In this document: in pieces, positions 44,601 through 55,730 of the stretch
How the letters are laid out: each line of letters opens with the position of its first letter
Numbering within the stretch: the first letter of the stretch is position 1
Assembly: GCA_031771865.1 (NCBI GenBank)
Contig: JASISA010000023.1
Coordinates: 1,798,001 to 1,862,000 of the forward strand
DNA from: Nothophaeocryptopus gaeumannii
Lineage: Eukaryota > Ascomycota > Dothideomycetes > Mycosphaerellales > Mycosphaerellaceae
Direction of reading: 5' to 3'
Length of the DNA stretch: 64,000 nt
Made by a program: the position numbers and the translations under genes
Notes under the pieces: generated by a model
Told to the model about the DNA's origin: nothing
The model's input: only the letters and a program-made list of their open reading frames with translations
The model's database searches: none

Positions 44601-45553
44601 AAAGATCGAAGTCATTCTTGCCTACAACAACCGTGGCGCCAGGAGAATGTACCACGTTCAGATTCCGTGTAGAAGGGAAAGCTGGTTTGTCTAGTACACA
44701 AGCCAACTTCTACTACTACGCCAGCGGAGCGGACGATAATAAACATGCCCGCGTCTGCACTGTGCCAGTTCCCATGACGGTCAATGCGGCGCTGCAGGTT
44801 CAGCATCTCGAAGTCACTCCCACTGACGATGGTCCTTCTGACATGCTTCTGGTATCATTCGACATTCGAAACGCATGGCCCAAAGCAGTCTCATACGAAT
44901 GTTTCAACAAATTCACGAGGAGGCTCGAGTGGACCGATGAGAGAGCACAAACCCCTCACAGCGCGCAAGACGGCCAGCTTGCTCCAGGAGAGATCCGAAG
45001 AATCTACCTAACATTCCGCCATACTCCTGACGGTACAGAGTACGAAAAGGACATCGATGCAGTCCGGACACGCTTCCTGGACCAACTCCATGTATCCTGG
45101 CGAGTAGAAGAGCATAGCGGCTACGTGGATCTGCAGACTCTGGCCCTTTCGCCCGAAGCTCTGGATATAATCCGCGGCGCGCCGGTCAGTCTCACTGTAG
45201 AACTACCCAAACAAACCGACGGCTCTGATCAGAATTCCTCTGTTGGCGCATTCATCTCTATCCGAGTTAGGATGACCAACAAATCCAAACGGACCGGGCC
45301 CCTATCGCTGCATCTCTCCCCTCGAGCGTCGGAGTCAGGAAGAGAAGAGAGACGGTTCGCTGTTGCGGGTACGCTTCGTCGGATCTTGCCGTCCTTGGAT
45401 GAAGAGGCTGTGGTAGATTTTGTGATTTGTCCGTTGATTGCTGGGAGGCTTGAGATGGATGTTGTGGCGAGGCCCGCGCAGATTGGGCGGGATGTTGACG
45501 AGGGTGGCTGGACAAGAAGGAAAGAGTTGAAGCTGGAGGTAAACGCAGCATAA
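41687..45553 (+). CDS. trs120: TRAPPII subunit Trs120 / hypercellular protein A homologue (1288 aa)
   Basis: Trs120 (TRAPPC9 in animals, HypA in Aspergillus) is a TRAPPII-specific subunit. The complex activates Rab GTPases at the late Golgi and is needed for polar hyphal growth. The N-terminal block MLDHFSPTASAHIRVLVLPV is the family signature. HDFFLSPKAFSQGSLLYRFS and the later ARVGIVFGSIHLMAGHWSEA (TPR-like helical) follow. The C-terminal half is beta-rich with Ig-like repeats, for example QSDPSECIITLQNPFDFPID and LILRNTGSIGATVFEA. Ser-rich spacers near residues 190-300 are typical of the fungal proteins. The length nearly equals that of yeast Trs120. One clean exon; the ATG at 41687 starts the conserved sequence. 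It diverges from the tuberin gene, and a MITE begins 57 bp after its stop. Confidence 0.93.
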   Translation: MLDHFSPTASAHIRVLVLPVGHIDRKRFTLCLRRLQQEASLIPLADVEEASDSHDFFLSPKAFSQGSLLYRFSPALPSEQQLQLSPFELFREPLLVLGIVDGLHEDDEAKRQELDSAAAYLKERHPRVVHRQLLLLEEEGGDSNGHVSNISNAIGIANASHMNDSALRAAICKVSARFLVEFTTYAKALNASPSIQTPGHTARSLQRTVSLRDSERRSASGRDTPVHSTGVSSPTDEGSPARLPAKAPPLPATSFDQIQNATSPPPGQARPDSRSSNQGAKGKKRSSSQDRMSLQGFGSSTSQEKARARGKARVGIVFGSIHLMAGHWSEALRLLVGHTTKARSLGDHLWHANGLERCLVSLLLLAWAGLEFQVPSLCDPVAERTGSSSAARSAADARMAAEGMQRQIVRLSAAIPDLSKLILGLYRSGEGSLEPPFILPAEATVRLSKLLSVSSSGSGELTSTKLRPVIVGNEPSSTEQDDGSLHRHASASGRSRSISKVAVADLLAQALPSSEDGVLAGDHIRLLGGIASSYALLGLDRKKAITVKDLVVRLTQALIQARKLGAAEMGIHPAASLSIENGADVLNTTEESNGIGDLMADISRVYGFAIVPSSRTETPTYVSSNAFGSLPLKRSLLRDLASFCEASPDPHGVLSLTASLLRTAGSNAAIDGNPSKIDNAFSREEQMHYATVISRTVAVSKRLGLADVQAVYWDPFVLRGIEIAQPAGRRAVIDRTKMHVAEKAADQPLAPGNPLLYDPSASRPGTAAKQTYLLVQSDPSECIITLQNPFDFPIDIETLELVTDGVELESHHEPTTLGPLRFQSVSLLITPRSTGLVKITGCRMKMQGCCPQVFPIVTSPWSAQAPLKIKDIGLHAGSGSLKIHDEAGLKALGIEPESVSATVIDEMPMLVLENTAALDSGLMLLEGESRSLELILRNTGSIGATVFEATDTSDVLRRDDEHKLKMRGARHKRSKSFLPTTTVAPGECTTFRFRVEGKAGLSSTQANFYYYASGADDNKHARVCTVPVPMTVNAALQVQHLEVTPTDDGPSDMLLVSFDIRNAWPKAVSYECFNKFTRRLEWTDERAQTPHSAQDGQLAPGEIRRIYLTFRHTPDGTEYEKDIDAVRTRFLDQLHVSWRVEEHSGYVDLQTLALSPEALDIIRGAPVSLTVELPKQTDGSDQNSSVGAFISIRVRMTNKSKRTGPLSLHLSPRASESGREERRFAVAGTLRRILPSLDEEAVVDFVICPLIAGRLEMDVVARPAQIGRDVDEGGWTRRKELKLEVNAA

Positions 45554-45609
45554 TGTGTGCGCCTCGTCGTTTGGAGTGTCTTTGTGCATGGGCATGGTAC
45601 AGCTGGGGT

Positions 45610-46070
45610 CAGTGTTCGCAAGGGTCAATCAACCAGCTTGGTTGACTAGTTCTTGCTTGCTTAGTTGACAAGGCAGCAGTTGGCTAAAGGTTGACTAAAG
45701 GGAAGTGATCACGGGTTAATTGACTAGGTACATTAGTTAGTTGATTAACCGATAGGTTGGAAGTTTGTCTCAACTATCTAGGGTAATTATTATTTGTTTC
45801 TAAGGCTTAACTTTAGCTATTCTAGAATAGAAACCCTTTCACAACATCCTAGTACAGTATTAGGGAATCTATATGCACCCTTAGCCAAATTCGGGTCTTG
45901 TTATTCGGGTTGGCCTGTACCTCTTGTTACAAGTTAGTATTCTCTATAATTCGATAGGTAGTCGAATAGTTGGTTGACTAAAAAAAGCATAGTTGACTGA
46001 CCAATTCGCGGGTTCATTGTCTGGTTGACCGTAGATTTACTCATCAACCAGTCGACCCTTGCGGGCACTG
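45610..46070. mobile_element. hAT-type MITE (461 bp)
   Basis: The 17-bp ends are inverted repeats with two mismatches: CAGTGTTCGCAAGGGTC on the left and, reverse-complemented, CAGTGCCCGCAAGGGTC on the right. CAGTG is the usual hAT terminus. The 8-bp flanks GCTGGGGT (45602-45609) and GCTGGGAT (46071-46078) agree at seven of eight positions, as expected for a slightly aged hAT target duplication. Subterminal copies of a GTTGACTA-like motif occur at about 45641, 45664, 45690, 45720, 45972, 45991 and 46024, a pattern typical of transposase-binding sites. There is no coding capacity. The AT-rich centre lacks the strong RIP signature of the 21-25 kb island. It lies in the 3' flank of trs120. Confidence 0.82.
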
Positions 46071-46503
46071 GCTGGGATCCCGTCGAAGTACTCCATTCTC
46101 TGTCGTCCTGCTGACCTAAACTTCCCTGTCGACTGTTCCCAACTCACCTTCGGTAAACGAGACTTGGAGAGGACCAAGATTGGGAGATAAGAGTACCACC
46201 GTGCTTGGGGGACGCTTCCGCTCACGTTCCACGCCGCCTCGTTCACTGTCACTGTCGACATGGAGCTTGAAGTTCGAAGATTCGACAGCAGCTCGAACTC
46301 TAATCTTCTCAGCATGGGAGTCTTGCGCTCGCTACGTGGCTTGCATGACCACGAGGTGAGCCCTTCCGCGTTCAATCATCGAAATCCTGGCACGAAGGAG
46401 CAAGAACCCCTCAAACCAGACGGAGACGAGACAAGGCCCTCCACAAAACTGATAATGAAGCTATCCATCAAGTTCTATATTGTAGCCATCCTGGTTCTAA
46501 CAT
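46071..46503. other. Intergenic, no gene recognised
   Basis: About 430 bp between the MITE and the P-loop-like fragment. The minus-strand ORF 46037-46375 reads into the MITE, so its end cannot be ancestral. It might preserve a broken continuation of the fragment, but I could not match it to the family. Confidence 0.35.
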
Positions 46504-46803
46504 TCAGGCAGCATGCTCTTTGACGAAGACGTCCTTGCCAACTGCTTCAGCTTCATTGGCGGGTTTTGAAAGATCGTCGAATGGCTCCTTGTACGCCTGC
46601 CAGAAGCCAGTTATTTCTTCCTCATACCAGTCGGATAGACGTCGTTCGGCAAGTGCGCGCTTTCCGACTCGCCAGTAAAGAGTGGGACCGAAGAAGTAAG
46701 AAGTCTTCGCCCCACAGTGAATTGAGGACTGCTCTTCAAAATTGAGGATGCGCATTAGCAAATTAGACGCAGTGCGCCCATATGTGAGTAGCCAGAACCT
46801 CAT
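46504..46803 (-). pseudogene. N-terminal fragment of a P-loop/sulfotransferase-like fungal protein (99 aa)
   Basis: The opening MRFWLLTYGRTASNLLMRIL matches the start of a widespread fungal family annotated as P-loop NTPase or sulfotransferase-like, in which a nucleotide-binding or PAPS-binding loop lies at this point (here YGRTASN). The segment ending VGKDVFVKEHAA corresponds to the conserved FVKEHA motif of the same proteins. The frame then stops at once. Family members continue for about 200 more residues, and I see no donor site at the break and no matching continuation downstream. It looks like a truncated gene. Family recognition rests on these two motifs, so it is moderate. Confidence 0.5.
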
Positions 46804-47965
46804 GTTGAATCTTGTTGTACTGGTGGAAAAGAATCGCCTGAACTTGTGACAGCGTATAGCATAGCGATTGTGAGCGGAAAATGAGTTCCAGCGTTGCTCC
46901 GAAGGATCGGTACGACAAAGAGCCTCAAAATAAGCTTCAGCTTCTCGTACATCGAGTTTTCTACTTCGTTGAAGGGCTTCCTAAGTGGTGATATTCATGT
47001 AGGTAAAGGAAATGTGACTGGAAGTCAGTAGAAGGATCACAAGCTGCTTGATCAGTCTGGTGTCAATCCATACTTCAAGAGTCACTATGAGGTTCGAAGA
47101 GTACGAATTCAAGCCACTCCCCGTGAGACAACTGGCCGGTGGCTTTCGATGGGGCCCTTGTCTTCGCTATGCTGTAGCTGCATGGCTGTGGGCCTTGAGA
47201 AGTGTTCTCTACAGTTCACCGTCTTGTGGAATGAGCCTCGCTGGTGGTTTCTGCGTGGAGTGATTGCCATAGTCGATTAATACTCTTGTAGCTGCGAGGT
47301 AAAACACGGATCTATACGCAAAATCGTTGATGTTGTCAGTCAAAAGAAGGAGATGGAGTCGTGAGAAGCGACGTTGAAGATGCCAACGCCGCGAAGTAGA
47401 AAGCCCAGCAACAACAACATTCAAACCAACACCCAAACATCAGGCCATGTCTCATTTCATTCAAAGACTCATCTCGAGTCGATGACTCAACCCTCTTTTA
47501 CCAACGTCCAGACGCCTTGAGCCAAAAGCTTCGTCCAGTCGCATGCCCTCGGCCGAGCTGACGGTTTTTACGCCACACGCCACGCCTGAGTTCGGGTCCT
47601 CGACAAGTCTACGTACTCCCTCACAGCCTATCAGAATGTGGCCTGCCTACTTTTGCCAGTATACGCGGCATGTTTCTACCTATTTGTTTCTCTTTAGCTC
47701 GACCCGCTTCCCCAACGTTCACCTACTTTCTATGATCCTTCGAAACGTTCAGCTCGGATTGGCTCACGAACCTGTGGCGGGAGGTGTATCTATCCGTTTC
47801 GGGAGGTACACGACTCCGTTACGCCTGCGCACTATTCTGTTGCCTGCGAGCTTGCCCGTCCTTTGCCATCCGGGTAGGGGGTCCTCTGCTAAAGCCTCTC
47901 TATAAAGCTTTGTTTGTCTCGTCATTCCAACACTTCCTTTTCATCATCACAACACGAACACAAAC
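46804..47965. promoter_or_regulatory. Upstream region of the small heat-shock gene
   Basis: About 1.2 kb without a gene. Near its right end lie an AGGGG stress-response-type element (47876-47880) and a TATAAA box (47901-47906), 60 bp before the sHSP start codon. I found no clean nTTCnnGAAnnTTCn heat-shock element. Confidence 0.5.
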
Positions 47966-48907
47966 ATGCCATCAGTACGCTACTACAACCAGACGAGCCC
48001 CTTCTGGGACTTTGTTGCAGACCTTGAACGCTCAGGCTTCAACAACACAAACAACGACAACCGCAGCGGCGAAACAGCCGAAGGCGAGAACGAACGCCCG
48101 AATCCATGGACTGAAGGCTGGGCTGGTTTCCCATGGGGACCATTCCCCCACCGCGGTCGTCATGGGGGACCACCACATCCACCACACCCACCGCATCCAC
48201 ATCATGAAGGTCCTCCACCTCCACCAGCAGCTGGATCCGATTCAGAGACTGAAGCTGGTGAGGCTGGTCCGTCTGAACCTCGGGAGCCACCACCACCTTT
48301 CTCCGAGGAACCAGAGGACGGAGAGCGTCGTCGCTCCCGTCACCATCACGGCCGTCATGGTCCAGGTCCCCGTCGAGGAGGCTTCGGCATGCATGGCGGT
48401 GGTGCTTGCGGTCGCGGAGGCAGAGGCCCATGGGGAGGTCGTGAGCGCGGCAGTGGACATTTCCACCCCTACCCATTTGGTCCATTTGGTCCCCTAGCCG
48501 ATATGTTCCAGCAGCAGCTCTTTGGCGACGAGGGCACCAAGAACAAGAGTGAGGACTTCAAGCCAGAGGCTGATGTCTTCGACACATCCGACGCGTTCGT
48601 GGTCCACATCTCCTTGCCAGGCGCAAAGAAGGAGGACGTCGGGGTCAACTGGGATGCCGAGAAGTCAGAGCTTAGCATCGCCGGTATCATCTACAGGCCT
48701 GGTGATGAGGAGCTCTTGAAGACTCTCGCATTGGACGAGAGAAAGGTCGGAGCCTTTGAGAGGCAAGTCCGCTTGGGCTCCAGGGCCAACCCAGCTCAAG
48801 TCGATGTTGACGGCATCAGTGCCCGACTTGAGGACGGAATCTTGAGGGTCGAGGTACCAAAGCTTGACTCTGGTTACGTCGAGATCAAGAAGGTTGACAT
48901 TGAATAA
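47966..48907 (+). CDS. Small heat-shock protein, Hsp20/alpha-crystallin (313 aa)
   Basis: This is an ATP-independent holdase chaperone that binds unfolding proteins, usually as large oligomers in the cytosol. The N-terminal MPSVRYYNQTSPFWDFVADL is typical of fungal Hsp30-like proteins. Residues about 45-185 are an unusually long linker rich in Gly, Pro, His and Arg (for example PHPPHPPHPHHEG), much longer than in classical 170-230 residue sHSPs. The alpha-crystallin domain covers about 195-313, with DVFDTSDAFVVHISLPGAKK, the insertion-prone loop after SELSIAGIIYRPGDEEL, and ARLEDGILRVEVPK (the L/I-x-GIL-type strand). A TATAAA box lies 60 bp upstream, fitting strong inducible expression. It is a single exon, as is common for heat-shock genes. 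Confidence 0.92.
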   Translation: MPSVRYYNQTSPFWDFVADLERSGFNNTNNDNRSGETAEGENERPNPWTEGWAGFPWGPFPHRGRHGGPPHPPHPPHPHHEGPPPPPAAGSDSETEAGEAGPSEPREPPPPFSEEPEDGERRRSRHHHGRHGPGPRRGGFGMHGGGACGRGGRGPWGGRERGSGHFHPYPFGPFGPLADMFQQQLFGDEGTKNKSEDFKPEADVFDTSDAFVVHISLPGAKKEDVGVNWDAEKSELSIAGIIYRPGDEELLKTLALDERKVGAFERQVRLGSRANPAQVDVDGISARLEDGILRVEVPKLDSGYVEIKKVDIE

Positions 48908-50064
48908 GCTTCCCTCGTGAAGCTATGAGAAATGGGAAGAGGAGGAAATGGTTAAGAGGAGGAAAAGGTAATTAGGCAAGAAGCAAAGAAAAACAAAAAG
49001 AGGTCACAGACCAAATCAAAGAACCATTGTGTATATAATTTCTGTTCCAAGATACCCACATCGTATGTCGTTTTCACTACCATCATCACCCAGCCACGTG
49101 TACAGCGATCTCGTCCGTTTGCCTGGTTCATCTGAGACGCGCCGATGCCCGCACACGGCAGTCCGGTGAATTGTTTCGAGATGGCGTCAATTGTAAACCG
49201 GACTTTCAACACTCGGTACAGCTCGCGCACGACGGTGGGCATGGTAAGCTGTGCTGGAAGTGGTCGGGTCCTGCAGTAGCGGAGCAGTAGCCTTGCAAGA
49301 CCCGAATAGAGTCCGCAGATCCCGTCGGGATGAGCTCAAGACACGATCGAGTACAGTATCAGTAGAGCTGCAAGCCATCTTTTTTCATTGTGCAGAACGA
49401 CGTGCAAGAAGAGCTGGTATCAAGTCCAAGTTCTCGTCCGTTCGTTTGGCTGTGATTCAACGGGCATAGTTGGGTTGTATCGCTGGCCAGGCTGGCCTTG
49501 TGAGATGCTGCGCTCGGGCCCACTGAAGCTCTCGGTGATCATCGTTTCCCGCGCCACAAAACATTGCATGTTTATTCCTTGGCACCACGGCTCTGCTGCA
49601 TCTTCCCACCACCTGTCACTCGAGCCGGGCCCGCGAAAGAATTGACGACGCTATCTGGATGATACTGGAGTCTGCAACACTCGACTGACAATTGCGACTG
49701 CGACACCCGTCCAGACTTCCGGCAGCTGATCCGGAGCTCCCCTGCAAGCTGCGACGTGCATAGCAACCACTACGGACTCGAGTCCAGAGCCCGATTTCAC
49801 TGTGTTACGCATGACCGACATGTTCGCGGGCTCGGACGATACACCACCGCATGGTCGCAACGAAGCGCTTTCTGGAATTTGAAGCTCCTGTGGAATAGTC
49901 AACGGAATACCCGCCCGGGCAGGTATGTGTAAGCTCTCTCATGCAGGCAAGGATCGGTAGAATCCCAGCAGCTTCTCCAGACTTCATCGTCAACATAGCA
50001 ACGCTCAACGAGCGGTATTGCTGGAGATGCGCTATGTCTCTGCAACTCTCTCTCTCTCTCTGCG
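48908..50064. other. Intergenic, no gene recognised
   Basis: About 1.15 kb between the sHSP stop and the next plus-strand start. A short (CT)8 tract at 50046-50061 directly precedes the start codon of the large gene, as a pyrimidine-rich leader. Minus-strand ORFs here show no motif. Confidence 0.4.
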
Positions 50065-53000
50065 ATGTTTGAGGTTAACGGGGAAAATGCGCAACATGCA
50101 GTCGACGATATATCTGACATGTTGTGCGAACAGGCGCCAATGCCCTCGCCCAACGATGCCGCGCGTAAACAGCCGACGAAGAAGACGCCGGAGAAGAAGG
50201 TCGATCTCACCACTCAGCGACTAGCCAAGAAACGATCGCAAGGTTTCAAGTCCAAGATCGAAGGCTGGAACACACTGGGAGGCGGCGTGGCTCAAAAGCA
50301 CGATGAGGTTGTTGTGGTCGAGGATCCGGATACCGATAAGGAAAATCAAAACCACATTGTGATTGTCGAGAGCGAGTCGGCAGTGCAAGCAGCTGGGAAC
50401 GCGACGCCGGCGCCGAAAGACTCGAGACGAAATACTCCCAAAGGTCCCAAGACGCCGCGAAAGCCGAGCACGACACCCAAGCCAGCACCAGCGACGGATG
50501 AGAATAAGGACGATAAGAAGGGTCGTGAAGTGGACCTGGATCGCAAAGCATGGGTGCGACGGAAGAGCAAGCCTCAAGTTGAGGTCCCGGAAGAGGTCAA
50601 GCAATCTACCGCTCCTAAGAAGCGCGTTGTGAGTGACGGACATTGGCGCAGGGACCGCCAACCAAAAGAAGAGAAACCGACGCCAGAGAACAAGGAGCCG
50701 GACGCGACACCGAAGCCAATATATGTCCGCAAGAGTGTTGCCAACGTTGGTCTGAAGGTGCCCGTATCGCATCAGGATTTCACTGAATCCGACGAGACTG
50801 AGCCAGAGCCAGTGCGTAGACGACCATTGGCATATGCGCGCTCGCAGTCGCCAGATAGCCGCGATACGACACCGGATTTTGAGAGCAGAGGAACAAAAGT
50901 GTACATCAGAAGGCGGAGGCAATCTGAGGCAAGACACGATGCGCGGAAGTCTGAAAGTAGTCTGACAGCTCCTTCCTCCATTGACAAACCCAGCACTGCC
51001 GAAACGGACATTACGACCCCAAGTGCATCCCCTCCACGGCCCAAATCAGAGCCACGACAGAACATGAAGAAGCCGCACAGCAAGGAAGAGCCGCCAAGGC
51101 CTAAATCTGCGAGCCGTTCATTCGAAGAAGATGTACCAACACGACAAAGCACTGCACGAAGGCGCGCGAAGACACCAGTCGAGGAAGAGAAACCCAGGCG
51201 CAATCCGTCGACGTCGGCTGAAGACTTTGCAAAGCGCATCACACAGCAGGCCAAGAAGGCGGCTCCCGTGAATGCTCCAGCGGCCGCGCCAAAAGTACAC
51301 GGAAATCGCATCGCAGGTTGGCTAGCGAACATGCCCGATCCATTCTCAGAGTCGAGGTCGTCTCTGACACCGGAGCCCCTGGACATACCCAGAAAGAAAG
51401 AGTCCAGGAAAGACATCGAACGCGAGAGGGAAGAGGATGATGTTGGTAAGAGTCACCGCAGCAGTGCCAGGCGGAAGAGCTCAAGACAAGATACGGAGCA
51501 ACGCGAGTCCAGCGGCAAGCGCAGCAGATATGTTGAGGTGGAAGAGGACCTGCATTCATCATCGCCAATCTCGCCATTGAGCCCAACTGGATTGAAGAGA
51601 CGAGGCGCGAAACATCACTCCGAAACACCGATTAAGACTCGGATGACTCGAGAAATGATGCCAGAACCATCGCACTTCGACGAGACTATGATGAGTGGCG
51701 CTATCCAGGAGCCTGGGAGGGATCGTCGAAGGAACCCCTCCGCAAGGCACAACGACAAATTCCGGATACCAAGCGGCAAGAGATTGATTACAGAACCTGC
51801 CGTGAACTCCAAAGCATTCTTTGACGATGCGACAACGAATACTCGACTCAGCGACGGAGACGCACCAGGTAGACGCCAATCTGGGCTCAAACGAAGGGGT
51901 ACAAAGCATGCGGATCTTATGTCCGTTCTATCGCAGGACGATGCGCATACAGTGGTGTCCGCGCGCAGCGTTCGTCGCAGCCGGCGTAAACCTGAGGCAG
52001 CGAATGTGGGTGATATCATGAACGAGCTCTCTGCGGACGAGCTCCGATACCAACGGGAGTTGCGAACCTTGGTGGACGGAGTCATACCTGTGTTGCTCCA
52101 GCACGCATTGTCTGGTACGACCGCGTCTCCCGGCTCTCGTGTCTTTAGCCGCTCCACAGGTGGACCTGATGTGACGCGGCCAATTGTGGACATGGGCGTC
52201 GCCCTGGAAAAGCTCAAAACCACACACAAGCGAATTCCTATGCATGAGCCTAGCGAATTGCTTCACTGGGCCGACAGCGCTTCGAAAACGTATGCCGAAT
52301 ACCTGAGGGTCTGGCGACTTGGCTTCAAAGACATCGTGGTAAATCTGGCTCCAGCTGAAGCTACCAAACCTCATGGGTCACCTGGCTGGGATCACGATGT
52401 CCCTCGAAATAAGCAGGGCGATCTGGTGGACAAGACTGGTGAGCGTGTCGATGTCGCATACTTGTTGAAGCGACCACTGGTCCGCATCAAGTATTTGGCG
52501 AAGGTTTTCAAGTTCATCAATCAGCTTCAGCCATCTGCCAATGCGGAGGACATGACCGCGAAGTACCACAGTCTTATTGCCGATGCCAAACAGCGTGTGA
52601 ACGACGAACAAGCACGCCTGGAAGACGAGGCTGCTGCCAGTATCGATGCCACCCGCGCCCGGGATCCTCGGAGTCTTGCACCTATCACTGGAGTCAGCAT
52701 CGACGCAACGCGATCAGTGCGAGCAAGAGATTATTTCGATATGGACCTCTTGCATTCGAGCGGCCAGCAGCTGGGATGCAAGATTGAAATCATTTGCAGA
52801 GACGATGCGCCAGATCGCGGCAAAGCCGGAGATATCCTGTTCTGTGAGATTTCTGTCTCAGGACGCTGGCTTCTGTTTCCCCCTCTTCCTTCAGCTTTGG
52901 TGTCTGCCAGAAAGGGCGAACGACATGGTGAGCTGATAATCATGATCCGTGGCTTTCTGTCAAACGCGCGGCAATGGCGCGAGATTATGTCCTTACAAGC

Positions 53001-55453
53001 AGAGGACGATCAGACCAGCTCAGACTGGCTGCGTATGCTGGGCTCTTCTCCAACGCCACCCAGGCTCAACCGGAGGTCAAGTTTCAATATGTTGAAAGAA
53101 GCCGGTTTCAAGACACCGGATCTGGGAGAGCCGAAGTCAAAGCCAAGTGACACTCCAGACAAGAGCAGGGATCCCTCTTCACGCGAGATAGAAGTACCTA
53201 TTGGAGAGCGAGCTCAAGGTACTACACGCATCTGGGACGGCAGTGAAGTCAACAGTGTCTGCAACGACGACCATGCGTCTCCCACGAGGGTGCAAACTTC
53301 AAGGCCAAAACGCTATCGCGGTACCACGCTATCCTCGCCTTCAGTGCCAGATGACACTCATCAAAGGTCCTGGAATTATGCTGCGCAACAGCCTTACTTA
53401 TATGACCGACAGCGCAGCAGCAACCAGCCATCAACAGCTTTGCCCTCCCGACCAAGAACCAACCACGCCCGCTCGCGTTCAGACTGGACTGGTTCAACCA
53501 TTTCCACCTCTGACAAGAGCTACAGTGTGTGGATGCCCTCTGAGGATCAGTCACGACTTTCAGACGAATGCAGCGACGAAGATGACCGACCGCAAGCTCA
53601 CCCGACGCGTCCAGGAATGCATAGACGGACATCTTCGGTTCCGTCTTTGGACCTGCCGGCAATACCTAAGCAGAGAAAACCGAGTCGGCCTGAAAGTCCT
53701 ACGTCAGACCGCGACTTATTGCCATCGCAACAGAGAGCGGCGCAGCTCCCGCTTGAGCCTTCCTCTGCACCGTCTAAGCTGCAGAAGAGACGATCCATCT
53801 CAAAGCGAGAGCTAGAACACGAGAGCCGAGGACCTGCATCACCTCCGCACAAGGAGAAACTCCGACCATTGTCGCTTGGCCTTGGACTGTCGAACAAGCT
53901 TCCTTCGCTCACGCCAGCTTTCTTGAAGAAGAATCGTCGGCCTTCGTCTCCGCTGAAGCACGAATATGAGCCATCCTCTGCCTCTGATTCGCTTTCTGAC
54001 AGCGAATACTCATATGACGATGACTCGGAGTCTCACACATCGGAGTCGACAGTGGAATATCACCACAGCAATTCAGTCGCACCTACAATCGAAGATGCCA
54101 TATCTACTGTTGGAGATCTCCAGGCTTTCCAGAATTATGCCAACAGAGGCCTCAAATCGCCACCGCCTGCGACTGAGCCGAGCTCACGCTGGAGCATGCC
54201 AGGTCCTAGCCTGGCACCCTCGGAATCTGCTTCTCAACAACCTTATCGCACCGTGCCAGCAACGGCGGTGGAGCCGGCCAAGACAGTTGCAGATATTTTC
54301 ACTTGGTCTGAGCGTGGCACATGGGACAGTCTTCATCCGGAGGAGTGTCAGGTCTTTGTCACTCCTGGTCTCATCGAAGCTTTCGATGTTATACAAGCAA
54401 ATTCAGTGACTTTGACGAGCGAAGGCGAGGGCTCGACGCCGTCTGCGAAAGGCATCAAGCCACTCGTTGCTTTAGAATTGACGCCGCTTGTACCTTTGCG
54501 AAGAGGGACTGCTGTCGACATCTCCGTCCGCTCACCAGCTTCCGCCAATTCTCTCATCCGTACAGGCAACAATGTCATGTTCCGTTCAAGAAGTCCGGAA
54601 GAGTGTGAGAAGCTCTACAACCTCATCAATCGCGCTCGTATCGACAACCCAACCTACATTGCTCTGCAGAATGCCAGGGGACCGGTCAAAGAGAGCAATT
54701 GGGCAGAGATCATGGATCAGAGGCAAGAGCAGCTGAACAAGAGGAAGTCGTGGTGGAATCTTGGATCTCGAAAAAGCAGCACGTATCGATCGAACGGCAG
54801 CAGACCGCTTTCTACTGCGGCCACCGAGTCTTCTGTCGGGACCATAAACAGCACTTTCTCTGCACTCCGCCGGTTCAGTGGGAGCAACAAGCTCTTCAAT
54901 ATTGCAAAGAGCACGATATCTAGCAGAGAGGGCACCAGGAGTACAAATAGTGGGTCGTTATCTTCCGGCGCTGCTACCCCGCTGCCACTGGATCCTAGTA
55001 TGGGCACGCCGCTGGGAATTCAGGGTGCCAAGGTACGACTGTACGTGAGAGATTCAGCGTCCAGATGGAGGGATTTGGGTGCAGCAAGATTGACAGTCAT
55101 GTTGCCACCTCGACAAGACCCCACTGCTGCTGCAGACCCTAGAAAGACTGGATTGGAGAAACGAGTATACCTTACCGGCAAGAGCAAGGGCGAGACACTT
55201 CTTGACTTGACGCTCGGCGAGAGTGCCTTCGAGCGTGTGGCGCGCACCGGTATCGCTGTTAGTGTCTACGAAGAGAGCGCACACGTCGGCTCGACAGGTG
55301 GCGTCATGGCCGCGAAGACCACTGTCTACATGATCCAGATGAAATCTGTAAGTTCAGATTTAAACAGCTATAAATTGGCAACTAGACTAATTGATTCAAC
55401 AGGAACGCGACGCAGCATACACATTCGGCTTGGTCGGCAAACTACGGTACTAA
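50065..55453 (+). CDS. Very large, mostly disordered conserved Pezizomycotina protein (2 exons, 1777 aa)
   Basis: I do not recognise a named family. Exon 1 is 50065-55347 and exon 2 is 55403-55453. The 55-bp intron runs GTAAGT to CAACAG and changes the tail to ERDAAYTFGLVGKLRY, which reads like a natural beta-rich end; unspliced, the frame runs on into a non-conserved tail. The first 650 residues are charged, Lys/Arg/Pro/Ser-rich and disordered, with the conserved-looking NRIAGWLANMPDPF. Residues about 650-1000 are a compact helical region (LRTLVDGVIPVLLQHALS, RDYFDMDLLHSSGQQLGCKI). A long Ser/Pro-rich linker follows. The last 350 residues contain segments reminiscent of a PH-like fold (MFRSRSPEECEKLYNLINRA). 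This layout suggests a scaffold, perhaps cortical or septal, but that is a guess. Confidence 0.8.
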
Positions 55454-55730
55454 TACTGTACAGAAGAAGCATACGAGATTGCTTTTCAGGAGGAAGCAGT
55501 ACATCTTTCTGATCTTGATGATAGCGAGACACGATGTCTTTTAGCGAGGAGTTTTTTGGCGTCCTGGCACGAATCGATTTATTTTGGGCAGCGGAACGAA
55601 GCCTTTAGGAACCCGACAGCTTCTTCTTGTCATCAGCAGCGACGTGACTAGATATATACCCATCTCATAATGAAGCGAAGCTCAGTGTCCCGATCTACAA
55701 TCTTCCTCCTGCCCTTCCTCCTACCGCGAT

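Noticed and set aside
46037..46375. 112-codon minus-strand ORF
   Set aside because: Its last codons lie inside the MITE, it has no family motif, and it could not be joined to the P-loop-like fragment.
47784..48497. 237-codon plus-strand ORF overlapping the heat-shock gene
   Set aside because: It is a shadow frame of the His/Pro/Gly-rich linker. The alpha-crystallin domain is in the other frame.
55348..55512. Long ORF continuing past 55347 to give 1815 residues
   Set aside because: A canonical intron starts at 55348, and the spliced tail ERDAAYTFGLVGKLRY reads as a natural end; the unspliced tail does not.
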